Positions 15,957-24,382 of a stretch of 64,000 nucleotides of DNA are shown one piece after another. The position numbers and the translations under genes were made by a program. Numbering within the stretch: position 1 is the first letter of the stretch; every line of letters begins with the position of its first letter. The notes under the pieces were generated by a model, which worked only from the letters and a program-made list of their open reading frames with translations, made no database searches and was not told the origin of the DNA. The DNA is from Myxococcales bacterium (GTDB taxonomy: Bacteria > Myxococcota_A > Polyangia > Polyangiales > Polyangiaceae), in NCBI GenBank assembly GCA_016703425.1, contig JADJCA010000011.1, forward strand, positions 310,001 to 374,000, read 5' to 3'.

Positions 15957-16949
15957 ATGCCCGTCACAGTGATCGTTCGGACCGACGAGGCCGGCGCGTC
16001 CACGTCGCCGTCTCTTACTTTTGATGGTCCGCGCGTGGTCATCGGTCGCGGCGCCGGCTGCGACGTCCGCTTGCCCGACGCGAGCGTCAGCCATCGCCAC
16101 GCCACGCTGCAAGTGACCAGCGGAGCCGTGACGTTGTCCGACGAAGGCAGCTCCAACGGGACCTTCGTCGGAAAGAAACGCCTCTCGGCCCGCGCGCCGA
16201 CCACGATCAAGTCCGGCGAGCTCGTGCGCGTCGGTCGCGTATGGCTCGAGCTCCGCATCGAGGAACGGCCCGCCACCCGCGACTTGTCGATGGCCACCAA
16301 AGACATCGCCCTCGCGCTCGTCGCGCGCGCCATGCGGTCGCTCGGCGAGGAGCACGTGCCGTACGTGCGGGTCGACGCGGGCCCCGACGAAGGCGCGGAG
16401 CTCGCGCTGGCCGAAGAGGGGCGCGTCTACGTCATCGGACGGGGTGACGCCTGCGATCTGGCGCTCGGCGACGCCGATGCCTCCCGTGAGCACGTTCAGC
16501 TCGTACGCCGCGGCGGAGCGATCCTTGTTCGAGACCGCGGCTCGAAGAACGGCGCGGACCTCGAGGGGGTGCCGCTCTCGGACGCGCGCGACGTCACCTG
16601 GAAGGCGGGGCAGTCGTTGCTCCTCGCCAACACAGTCCTCGTGCTCTTTGATCCAACGTTGTCGGCGCTCAAGAGCATCGAAGAGGCGGACGACGAGCCG
16701 CTCGCCGACGCCGACGTCCCTGCCCCGCCCGTGAGCGTGGCCGACGCCTTCGGCGAGCGCAGCGCGTCGAAAGCACCGCCCGCACCGCTGCCGATCGCGC
16801 CGCCGTCGGAGCGGCCTCGGCCGTCCGCTTCGCCGCCAGCGCGACGGAGGCCGCGGGGGGTTCAGCCGGGCGAAGCCGGATTGCTCGTCGTCGCGCTGAT
16901 CATTTTGGTGCTGAGCCTCGGCGGACTGTTCTGGCTGCTCCGAACCTAG
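15957..16949 (+). CDS. membrane protein with two FHA domains
   Basis: A 330-residue protein with FHA domain 1 at about 22-95 (VIGRGAGCDVRLPD, SHRHATL, SSNGTFV) and FHA domain 2 at about 155-220 (VIGRGDACDLALGD, SREHVQL, GSKNGADL). A Pro/Ala-rich linker follows, with one C-terminal membrane segment (about 307-327). FHA domains bind phospho-threonine, so this is probably a docking partner for Ser/Thr kinases. A kinase gene converges on it with 15 bases between ends, and another kinase lies 5 kb on. The C-terminal anchor puts the FHA domains in the cytoplasm. Confidence 0.82.
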   Translation: MPVTVIVRTDEAGASTSPSLTFDGPRVVIGRGAGCDVRLPDASVSHRHATLQVTSGAVTLSDEGSSNGTFVGKKRLSARAPTTIKSGELVRVGRVWLELRIEERPATRDLSMATKDIALALVARAMRSLGEEHVPYVRVDAGPDEGAELALAEEGRVYVIGRGDACDLALGDADASREHVQLVRRGGAILVRDRGSKNGADLEGVPLSDARDVTWKAGQSLLLANTVLVLFDPTLSALKSIEEADDEPLADADVPAPPVSVADAFGERSASKAPPAPLPIAPPSERPRPSASPPARRRPRGVQPGEAGLLVVALIILVLSLGGLFWLLRT

Positions 16950-16964
16950 GGCGCCAGGGGGTGC

Positions 16965-18803
16965 TCAGCGCGAGCCGGAGCTCTGCGACGCTTCCGACTC
17001 TAGGGCCGAGAGCGTTGTCGCTTCGGCCTTGGCCGGCGCCGGCGGTGGCTTGCGACCCACGCCCGGCGGGTACGCGAGCGGCAACCCTGCGCGCGGCACC
17101 GCTTCCAGCATGGTAACGAGCTCGGCAGCGCTCTTGGGGCGATCCTGGACGCGCTTCTTCAGGCATTGCATGACGATGTCGTCGAGCGCTTCCGGGATGT
17201 CGAGGTCGGGGCGCCGGCGACGCATCGCGATGGGCACTTGCCGTTGGTGAAGGTCCAGGAGATCGCGGCGATTGGCCGCCGTGATGGGGAGCTCACCGGT
17301 CAGCGCTTCGTAGATGAGCACGCCGAGCGCGTAGATGTCGGTCCGCGGCTCGACGGCCCCGCCAATGCATTGCTCGGGCGCCATGTATTCGGGCGTTCCG
17401 AGCGTGTAGCCCGCCTGCGTCAGCGACTCCGCCGAGGTCAACTTGCTCATCCCGAAGTCGAGCACCTTGGAGGTGTTGTCTTCGCAAAGGAAGATGTTGC
17501 CGGGCTTGAGGTCGCGGTGCACCACACCTTTCTTGTGCGCCGCGTCGAGAGCCTTGGCGACGTCTGCGAAGACCGGGATCGCGAACGCCGGGGTGATGAT
17601 GCCGTCCTTGGCGAGCTTGTCGGCGAGGGAGCGCCCATGAAGACGGTCCATGACGACGTAAATGGAGCCATCGGGCATCTGGTCGAGATCGAGGACGCGC
17701 GCGATGTTGGGATGGTCCACGTGAACCTGGATGTAGGCCTCGCGGCGGAGACGCGCGATCTCGCCGCCGTCACGCGCCGCTGCGCCACGAAGGACCTTCA
17801 CGGCGACCTCGTGCCCGAGCGTGGAGTGCTCGGCCGAATAGACGACGCCGATGCCGCCGGAGCCGATCTTGCGACCGATGCGGTACTTGCCTCCGAGGAC
17901 GGTGCCCGTGAGCTCGCCGGGCGTCGCGCCGAGATCTCCGCGCAGCTCGAGCCCGCGCTCCAGCGCAGAGATGCGATTTCGCTCGAACACCCGTTCGCTC
18001 TTGTCTCGGAGCGAGCGCTCGTAGAAAAGCCCGAGAGCGGCGCCGAGTCCCCCGGCCAGGATGGCGCTGGTCACGCCGGCGATGACGCCGCCGGCGAGGA
18101 AGGCGGCGCCGCCGCAGACGACGCCCGCTCCGGCCGCAAAGCCGGGGATCGCGCCGCGCATCGACGTTTCACGCCACTCTACCTGGTAGAGACACGAGTC
18201 GGCTCCGCGACTTATGCACGCGTCGTGCGTAACGTGGGCAGGCGCGAGACCCCAGATGCGCGGAAGGCCACCGAGCTCGCCCCGCCGAGCGGCACACAAG
18301 AGCTCCTCGCCGGGAGCGTCGACGGACATGGGCTCATCGTTGCCGTCGTCGCGCGCGCGATAGGTCATGCGCACGGCGGCCGACCCCTTGGGGCGGTCGG
18401 CGATCTCTTCGAGCTCCCAGGTGCCGACGCGGGTCTCTTCGCGAGCGTTGGACGCCAGGTAGCGATAGGCGTCGATGGGAAATTCGGCGACGCGCAACAT
18501 CCGCACGCGCGCCCCGAGCGCCTCCGGGTGGGTGATCCATTCACCGAGATCGTGGAGGGCGCTGGGGCCGAGCGCGTCGACGATAGCGCGGAGGGCACGC
18601 TTGGCTTGCTGCGCGCTCACCCAACCGGTCTCGTTGTCGATGAGCGAAACGTCGATGCCGGCGCCGCTGAAGAGCGCGCGGGCGACGCGCTCACCTTTCT
18701 CGGCGCGGGCTCGCAGAAGGTAGGGCTTGAGGATGGAAGCGCGCAGCTCCTCCTTGCCGCCTTGGCGCACGTGACTGCGTCCCATCGCTGCGCCTTCGGG
18801 CAT
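16965..18803 (-). CDS. Ser/Thr protein kinase with N-terminal V4R-like sensor and membrane hairpin
   Basis: A 612-residue protein. Residues about 1-215 form a sensor-like region ending in CISRGADSCLYQVEW (Cys196, Cys204), reminiscent of V4R/4-vinyl-reductase ligand domains. Two Gly/Ala-rich membrane segments follow (about 215-262). The kinase domain (about 305-575) has the Gly loop IGSGGIGVVY, Lys336, HRDLKPGN (429-436), DFG (449-451) and APEQC, so it should be active. Most bacterial membrane kinases have the kinase N-terminal and the sensor outside; here the kinase is C-terminal and both ends are probably cytoplasmic. ATG 18785 is an alternative start. Confidence 0.83.
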   Translation of the reverse strand: MPEGAAMGRSHVRQGGKEELRASILKPYLLRARAEKGERVARALFSGAGIDVSLIDNETGWVSAQQAKRALRAIVDALGPSALHDLGEWITHPEALGARVRMLRVAEFPIDAYRYLASNAREETRVGTWELEEIADRPKGSAAVRMTYRARDDGNDEPMSVDAPGEELLCAARRGELGGLPRIWGLAPAHVTHDACISRGADSCLYQVEWRETSMRGAIPGFAAGAGVVCGGAAFLAGGVIAGVTSAILAGGLGAALGLFYERSLRDKSERVFERNRISALERGLELRGDLGATPGELTGTVLGGKYRIGRKIGSGGIGVVYSAEHSTLGHEVAVKVLRGAAARDGGEIARLRREAYIQVHVDHPNIARVLDLDQMPDGSIYVVMDRLHGRSLADKLAKDGIITPAFAIPVFADVAKALDAAHKKGVVHRDLKPGNIFLCEDNTSKVLDFGMSKLTSAESLTQAGYTLGTPEYMAPEQCIGGAVEPRTDIYALGVLIYEALTGELPITAANRRDLLDLHQRQVPIAMRRRRPDLDIPEALDDIVMQCLKKRVQDRPKSAAELVTMLEAVPRAGLPLAYPPGVGRKPPPAPAKAEATTLSALESEASQSSGSR

Positions 18804-18926
18804 ACCGACAGAATCTACGCCGATGGGACGGCACCGTCATCTGCAGCAGACGCCGAAGCGCGTCGTGCATGGGTCGTGCATGGGAGGAGGTGGGAGACGC
18901 GCGCGCCACTAGCCCTCAAGAGACGC

Positions 18927-19784
18927 CTAGAACGAGCCGCTCAGTACTGCACCCGCGCCACGGGGAGCGGCGGTTGGCAAAAGGGCGACCGCCGACCGTC
19001 TGCTTCCGAGCGTGAGCCAGAGCACGCCGGCGCCCACGGCGACGAGTGACGCACCGGCCACTGCGCCGCCGACGATCGCGCGTGTGGTCGCCGAATCGAA
19101 GTCCGCAGACGCGGAAGTGGCGCTTTCACCGAGCGGGCACACGCGCCGTCCCGACGACTCGGGGCACCGTGACTCCACGTCAGCACGACTGGACAATGCA
19201 GTGACCAAGACGACCGCACCGACGGCGACGCCAACGCCGCCGGCGCCAACGACGATCCACGGGGCCACGCGCGGAGCGCTCTTGGGCTCCACTGGCGGCG
19301 CCGGCGGCGGTGTAGGCGCCAGCGGCGAAGCAGAAGGCGCTTCGGCGGGGGGGCCCGCTGGCGCGGCGACGGGCGGCGGAGGCGACGAGGCGGCCTTCGG
19401 CTCTTCCCGCGAGAGGTTCGCGATGCGCTTCTTCACGGCGTCCACGCTCGGGTCCGTCGGTGAGGCGCGCGCCACGAACACGTTGAGCGCCACCAAGGCT
19501 TCGGCGCGGTTCTGCGCGAGCTCGTAGGCGCGGGCGATGATGGGGAGCAGCTCGTGTTTCGTGCAATCGCGCCGGTAAGAGTCTTTGAAGTAGGTCACGG
19601 CGGTCGCGTAGTCGCCCTCGTCGAAGGAGTGACGTCCGGCGAGGTAGGCGCCGTGGGCCGCCTCTGTGTCGGCCTTGGAGGGCGCGCGGGTGCACGCCGG
19701 GTAGTTCGACTCGGCGCGGAGCGCCGGTGCAAGCGTCAACGCGAAGGCCGCGCTCGCAAGGCCCACGAGGATCTTCGCGGTCAT
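18927..19784 (-). CDS. exported TPR-like protein with membrane segments
   Basis: A 285-residue protein with an N-terminal signal peptide (cleavage near ALRAES). A TPR-like helical region (about 45-125) includes GRHSFDEGDYATAVTYFKDSY, followed by a Pro/Ala-rich linker. Two hydrophobic segments near 175-197 and 235-262 flank a Cys-containing loop (RCPESSGRRVCPLG). Such proteins are common in myxobacteria near kinase genes and may assemble protein complexes in the envelope. Function unknown. Confidence 0.68.
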   Translation of the reverse strand: MTAKILVGLASAAFALTLAPALRAESNYPACTRAPSKADTEAAHGAYLAGRHSFDEGDYATAVTYFKDSYRRDCTKHELLPIIARAYELAQNRAEALVALNVFVARASPTDPSVDAVKKRIANLSREEPKAASSPPPPVAAPAGPPAEAPSASPLAPTPPPAPPVEPKSAPRVAPWIVVGAGGVGVAVGAVVLVTALSSRADVESRCPESSGRRVCPLGESATSASADFDSATTRAIVGGAVAGASLVAVGAGVLWLTLGSRRSAVALLPTAAPRGAGAVLSGSF

Positions 19785-19850
19785 GCGCCGCCGAAGGTAG
19801 AGCGAAATCCGCGACGACGCGAGTCGCGTGACGTCACGCGCCGGGGCTTG

Positions 19851-20396
19851 CTACCGAACGCCCACGGGCGTGGGAACCAAGTGCGGGTTCTTCTCGCCGG
19901 CCTTGGCCTTCTCTTCGTATTTGCTCGGGCACTTGGTGAGGATGTTCGTCGCTTCGAACGTGCCGTCGGCCTTGAGCGCGCCCTCGACGGTGAGCGCGAC
20001 GTCCATGCCCGGCGTGTCTTGGAAGTTGTCGGGGACGACGCATTGAGCAAAGCGGACAGGCATCGACTGACCGCTCTTCTCCACGGAGAAGAGGTACTCG
20101 CAGGGCGACTCGCGGCGATTGAGCGAGCCCTTCACGAGCACGCCCTCCGCACGAACGGGACGGCCGAGGTACTTGTCACGCTGAGCCAAGAGCTCGTCGA
20201 CGGGCTTCGAGTAGATGGCGTTGTCCTTCATGCCGGTCAGCGCCATCGTCACCACACCGCCGCCCACGGCCACGAGGACCAGCACGAGGCCCAAGCCTCC
20301 TCGCGAGGCTTGCGGCGCGGCGCGGCGAGCCGAGCGAACGGGAAGCGCGACGGCCTCGGTCTCGTCTTGCGGGGGCTTGGCGGGCGGATCGGACAT
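19851..20396 (-). CDS. ccmE: cytochrome c maturation heme chaperone CcmE, Cys type
   Basis: A 181-residue membrane-anchored periplasmic protein from ATG 20396; a longer in-frame start lacks family resemblance. A membrane segment at about 34-54 is followed by the CcmE OB-fold (KYLGRPVRAEGVLVKGSL, VALTVEGAL, FEATNILTKCPSKYEEK). CcmE carries heme from CcmC to the cytochrome c lyase on a histidine of HxxxY. Here that position is Cys156 in CPSKY, i.e. the CxxxY form known from Desulfovibrio and archaea. No other ccm gene is in the window. The N-terminal cytoplasmic tail is longer than usual. Confidence 0.85.
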   Translation of the reverse strand: MSDPPAKPPQDETEAVALPVRSARRAAPQASRGGLGLVLVLVAVGGGVVTMALTGMKDNAIYSKPVDELLAQRDKYLGRPVRAEGVLVKGSLNRRESPCEYLFSVEKSGQSMPVRFAQCVVPDNFQDTPGMDVALTVEGALKADGTFEATNILTKCPSKYEEKAKAGEKNPHLVPTPVGVR

Positions 20397-20549
20397 AGTT
20401 GAAACCCTGAGGGAGCGTTCATTCTGGGGGCCATGCGGCGTCGCGTCAACGTGGCCCCACCAAGTCCCGACACAAGCGACAAGCACCCACCTGCCCGTGG
20501 GTATAGGCGCGTCGGCGTGGCTCGGTGCCCGATGCTAGAGTTGAGCCTC

Positions 20550-21122
20550 ATGGACGTGCTCACTGCGCCGGTCCTTGTTTTGAACAAGAACTTTGAACCC
20601 GTTCAACTGACCACGGCACGACGCGCGTTCGTCCTCCTCTATGGCGGCGCGGCCCTCGCGCTCGACGAAGAAGGCGAGACCTACGACTTCGATCTCTGGC
20701 GCTTCCTGCCGGTGCGGGACGACGACGATGGTGTGCCGACGGTCGCCGGCAGCGTGCGCGTCCCGCGCGTCGTGCACCTTCACCGCTACGACCGAACGCC
20801 GCGCCTCCAGGTGCGGCTCACGCGCCGCAACCTGATGGTTCGCGACGCGCACCAATGCCAATACTGCGGAAGGAAGCCGACCCTTCGCGAGCTCAACATC
20901 GATCACGTCCTGCCGCGCTCGCGCGGCGGCGTCGACTCGTGGGAGAACCTCGTCACATCGTGCAAGGCGTGCAACCTGCGGAAGGGCTGGAAGACCCCGG
21001 AGGAGGCCAACATGCGGCTCGCGCGCAGGCCCTTCCGTCCGAAGTGGACCATGTCCGCGCAGATTCTCTTGGGGACCGGTTCGCGCTACCGCGAGTGGGA
21101 GCCGTTCCTTCAGGCGAGCTGA
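20550..21122 (+). CDS. HNH endonuclease family protein
   Basis: A 190-residue protein of the HNH family that starts with VLVLNKNFEPVQLTTARRA, a conserved N-terminal block of this branch. It has a zinc-ribbon-supported HNH centre: CQYCGRKP, then NIDHVLPRSRGG, ENLVTSCKACNLRKGWKT. ATG 20550 is preferred, with ATG 20532 as an in-frame alternative. The branch is widespread in free-living bacteria, and its cellular role (repair, processing) is not established. The gene is divergent from ccmE. Confidence 0.82.
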   Translation: MDVLTAPVLVLNKNFEPVQLTTARRAFVLLYGGAALALDEEGETYDFDLWRFLPVRDDDDGVPTVAGSVRVPRVVHLHRYDRTPRLQVRLTRRNLMVRDAHQCQYCGRKPTLRELNIDHVLPRSRGGVDSWENLVTSCKACNLRKGWKTPEEANMRLARRPFRPKWTMSAQILLGTGSRYREWEPFLQAS

Positions 21123-21182
21123 GTCTTCGCGCAGGGAAAAAAGTCGCCTGCGTCGAACGCGTTCTTCGACGTCGAACGTTTC

Positions 21183-21590
21183 ATGGGCATGGTCCTCCGC
21201 GTCACCCGCGCGCACCGCCACGCCTGCTTCCTCGCGGCGCTCCTTGCGAGCGCCATCGCGTTCGAGCCCTCCGTTTCCGTTGCGAAGGGCTCGGCCTTTC
21301 GGGACGAAGGGAGAAGCGCGCGCCCATTCCTTGGGACCTACGACACCAATTGGGGTCCCGTGTGGCTCCGTCTGGACCCCGAGGGCTCGCTCGTGGGCGA
21401 CTACGCTGGGCCGTTCGTGGGAACCCTCGAAGGCACCGTCGTGGGGCGCCGGTACCACTTCGCTTGGCGTCAAACGAACGGCGAAGGCGGCCGCGGATAC
21501 TTCGAACGAACCGAAGACGGCATCGCCGGTGAGTGGGGCAGCGGCGAGAGTGAGACCTCGGGCGGGGTCTGGTCCGGCCGACGGCGCTGA
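21183..21590 (+). CDS. small exported protein of unknown function
   Basis: A 135-residue protein with a signal peptide (hydrophobic ACFLAALLASAIAF) and no lipobox. The mature part reads as a small beta structure rich in Gly/Trp: GTYDTNWGPVWLRLDPEGSLVGDY, GRRYHFAWRQ, GIAGEWGSGES. Repeated G-x-W/Y patterns resemble calycin-like sheets found in secreted myxobacterial proteins, but I cannot name a family. It converges on the broken lipoprotein gene, 3 bases apart. Confidence 0.6.
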   Translation: MGMVLRVTRAHRHACFLAALLASAIAFEPSVSVAKGSAFRDEGRSARPFLGTYDTNWGPVWLRLDPEGSLVGDYAGPFVGTLEGTVVGRRYHFAWRQTNGEGGRGYFERTEDGIAGEWGSGESETSGGVWSGRRR

Positions 21591-21593
21591 GCG

Positions 21594-22074
21594 CTAGCGC
21601 GCGTCGCCGATGAGCTCGCCGTTGTCGCAGCGCCCCCACAGGGTCCAAGCGCCCGACTCGCAGACGAAGACGTCTTCGCACGCGCAGCAGCTCCCCGGGC
21701 ACCCGGAGGCGAAGCCCAAGGAGCAGTCTGGGAACGCGAGGTCGAGGCAGCCGGGGCCACCGAACGCGCCCGACGACATCGACAGAGACGTCGCGCGGGG
21801 AGACGTTCGCGTCGCTCACGGACGCCTCGACGGCGACGGAGGCGTCGCGAGCCGCGCACGTTCGGTCGAGCCGCCACGAGCCGGAGGCCTGGCAAACGTA
21901 GACTGCCGCGCAGGCCGGATCGACGCACGCGTTGTCGCGACGCGGACAGCCGCCGGCGGGGATGTCGACACAAGGCACGGGAGGTGGCAACTCGGGTGCG
22001 CACGCGACGAACGCCGCCGCGCCGGCAAACGCGACGAGGACCGCCAGCGCGAGGGGCGAGGCTCGAAGGCTCAT
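21594..22074 (-). pseudogene. Cys-rich lipoprotein gene with a frameshift
   Basis: From ATG 22074 the frame encodes a lipoprotein signal (ALAVLVAFAGAAAFVAC) and a Cys-rich segment (CVDIPAGGCPRRDNACVDPACAAVYVC) up to about 21785. The natural continuation (GPGCLDLAFPDCSLGFASGC, CCACEDVFVCESG) to the stop at 21594 is in another frame. Removing one base, for example from the GGGG at 21797-21800, joins them into a product of about 159 residues. The start overlaps the stop of the upstream kinase gene by 4 bases. This is either a sequencing error or a broken gene. Confidence 0.65.
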
Positions 22075-23669
22075 TGGAGCTTGGTGAACCCGTTGCGCTT
22101 CGTGGCGCCCTTGCTCGGCGGTTTCGCGGTCGGCGCTCGGTCTGCGGGACGAAACACCACGAGCGTCGCGAGGTCGGCGCTGGCGGTGCCGCCGTCGAGG
22201 ACGAGGTCTGCTTCGGCGCTCACGCCGTCGGCGGCAAAGGCCCGCAAGCGATAAGGAGTCTTTGGCTCAGCCGCGAGCTCAACGACGACGGCGTCGCCGG
22301 GCGGCGAGAGCGTTCGCTCGATGTCGTCGACGATGACGCGCGCGGCCACGATGGGGAGCTGCACGACCACGCGGCGGGGCTGCGGCGGCGGCAGCGCGAT
22401 GGCCGACAGCGACGAAGGCGGCTGCGTCGCGGCGACGCGGGACGTCGGCCTCGTGATGAAGAGGGCGACGAGTGCCAGCACCACGAGGCCGGCTACCGCC
22501 AGCAACGCCCAGCGCAACGGAAGGGCCCGGCGCGGCGGTTGAGTCTCTTCGACGAGGTAGCGGTCGGAAGCGAGCTCGGTGCCAAGCGCGCCAAAGAGCT
22601 CCGGCGTGGAGTGCGGCGCCGACGGCACCGGCGAGGGCCTTAGCGTGAGGCCAGTCGCGACAAACAGCCGTTCCGCTTCGTCGTCGCCCACGACGCGACG
22701 AACGGCCTGGTGAAGCACGCGCATGCGCGGGGAGAACACGGCCTCGACGACCCGTGTTACCTCCTCACGTCGCGCCACCCGCACGTCGAGAGCCTCGAGG
22801 GCCGCGATGAACTCGCCGGCCGAGGGGTAGCGAACCGCGAGGTCGCGAGACAACGCGCGCGCGATCACCTCGTCGAGGACCGCCGGCACGTGCGACGCGC
22901 CAACGCTCCGGAGCCGCGGGATGTTGTTGTGGAGCACCGCGGCGAGGACCTGCGCCGGCTCTTCGCCGCGAAAGAGGCGGCGCCCCGCGAGCGTCTCCCA
23001 GAGCACGACGCCCATGGCGAAGACGTCGCTCTGGACCGTGCAAATGCGCCTGGCGTCGACGCGCTCCGGCGCCATGTAGGCGAGCTTGCCCTTGACCTCG
23101 TGCGTCCGTGTAACCTGCACGCGATGGTCGGCTTTCGCCACACCGAAGTCGGTGAGCCGAGACAGCCCGTCAGCGCCGACGAGGACGTTGTGCGGGCTCA
23201 CGTCGCGGTGGATGATCCCAAGTGGCGTTCCGCCTTCGTCGGCGAGCTCGTGCGCCGCACGCAGACCCAGGAGGGCGTCGAGCGCGATGCGCATCGCGAC
23301 GGGCACGTCGAGGGCGCGGCCCGCGTCGGCCAACTGGCGGCGAAGCTCGACGAGGGAGGCGCCTTCGACGTAGTCCATGACGACGAAGGGGACGTCGCCG
23401 TCGAAGCCGAGTTCGCGAACGCGGACCACGTTGGGGTGACGGATGGCCGACGCGAGGCGCGCCTCGTCGACGAGCATCGACACGTAGACGGGATCGCGAA
23501 CGAGGTGCGGGTGCGGTCGCTTCAGCGCCACCAGCGGCAACGCCGGTAGCGCCGCGCGCGCCAGGTACACGGTCGCCATGCCGCCGGCGGCAAGCTCCAC
23601 GAGAAGCTCGTAGCCGGAGACGGTCCCGGCCGGCGCCGCTCTCGTCTGTGCGATTTCCCGAGTCTCCAA
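22071..23669 (-). CDS. transmembrane Ser/Thr protein kinase
   Basis: A 532-residue protein of conventional layout: cytoplasmic kinase domain first (about 18-295), then a linker, one membrane segment (about 387-408) and an extracytoplasmic tail of about 120 residues with a beta-rich PEGA-like look (RVIVDDIERTLSPPGDAVVVEL). Catalytic features are present: Gly loop LAAGGMATVYLA, Lys50, HRDVSPHN with Asp156 and Asn161, DFG at 174-176 and APE. The HRDVSPHN variant is typical of myxobacterial kinases. It is coupled to the Cys-rich lipoprotein gene downstream. Confidence 0.85.
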   Translation of the reverse strand: METREIAQTRAAPAGTVSGYELLVELAAGGMATVYLARAALPALPLVALKRPHPHLVRDPVYVSMLVDEARLASAIRHPNVVRVRELGFDGDVPFVVMDYVEGASLVELRRQLADAGRALDVPVAMRIALDALLGLRAAHELADEGGTPLGIIHRDVSPHNVLVGADGLSRLTDFGVAKADHRVQVTRTHEVKGKLAYMAPERVDARRICTVQSDVFAMGVVLWETLAGRRLFRGEEPAQVLAAVLHNNIPRLRSVGASHVPAVLDEVIARALSRDLAVRYPSAGEFIAALEALDVRVARREEVTRVVEAVFSPRMRVLHQAVRRVVGDDEAERLFVATGLTLRPSPVPSAPHSTPELFGALGTELASDRYLVEETQPPRRALPLRWALLAVAGLVVLALVALFITRPTSRVAATQPPSSLSAIALPPPQPRRVVVQLPIVAARVIVDDIERTLSPPGDAVVVELAAEPKTPYRLRAFAADGVSAEADLVLDGGTASADLATLVVFRPADRAPTAKPPSKGATKRNGFTKLQ

Positions 23670-23697
23670 GAGGTGCCTGATCTGGTATCACCGAACC

Positions 23698-24366
23698 ATG
23701 ACGACCTCCTCGCGGTCCACTACGTCCCGTCCTCGTCTCGGCGCCAACCCTGGTTCGGTGGGCCGCCTCGTCGTCCTCTTGGTCGGCTTCGCGGCAGCCT
23801 GCGGCGGCGGCTCAGCCATCGGCCCGGCCGGGTCCGTGGAGCCGACGGCGCCGCCCGGCGCGACGCCGCCGCCCTCGGGCGGCGTGGACCCGAGCAAGGG
23901 CGGCGGGCCGACGACGTCCACAACGCCGGCCAGCTCCACGCTCCCCGACGGCGGTGAGCTTCAAGGCGCCAAGCTCCAGTCGGCCACGAAGACAACGACG
24001 ATCGAGACCAAGGGCGAGAGCGGACCCAAGGGCGGCTCGCAGGAGCCCGGTCGGCGGCGCGAAGACATCCAGGCCGTTATTGTGGCGCGGCGCGACGACG
24101 CCCGGAAGTGTTACGACGACGCGCTCAAGGCGCATCCGGGCATCGAAGGAGACTTGGTCGTCAAGTGGACCATCGATCCGAAGGGACAGCCGACGGACGT
24201 CGCGGTGGACGACGGCAAGAGCCAGATCCACGAGCCTTCGGTGGGCCAATGTGTCGTGGACATCATCAAGAAGATCAAGTTCGCCGAAAGCGCCAAGGGC
24301 TTCGAGACGCGAACGAACTACCCGTTCAATTTCAGGCCGCGGGGCCCGCAGCCGGCGAAGAAGTAA
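23698..24366 (+). CDS. AgmX/TonB-C-like lipoprotein
   Basis: A 222-residue lipoprotein with the lipobox FAAAC at Cys35, a Pro/Gly/Thr-rich linker and a C-terminal domain from about 115. The domain includes DIQAVIVARRDDARKCYDDALK and GDLVVKWTIDPKGQPTDVAVDDG, ending in a conserved Cys block (VGQCVVDIIKKIKF). This domain is the AgmX/PglI C-terminal type, related in pattern to TonB C-termini and linked in myxobacteria to gliding and envelope complexes. The gene is divergent from the kinase gene (28 bases between starts). Its exact role is unknown. Confidence 0.75.
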   Translation: MTTSSRSTTSRPRLGANPGSVGRLVVLLVGFAAACGGGSAIGPAGSVEPTAPPGATPPPSGGVDPSKGGGPTTSTTPASSTLPDGGELQGAKLQSATKTTTIETKGESGPKGGSQEPGRRREDIQAVIVARRDDARKCYDDALKAHPGIEGDLVVKWTIDPKGQPTDVAVDDGKSQIHEPSVGQCVVDIIKKIKFAESAKGFETRTNYPFNFRPRGPQPAKK

Positions 24367-24382
24367 GGGCGCGGCGGGCAGG

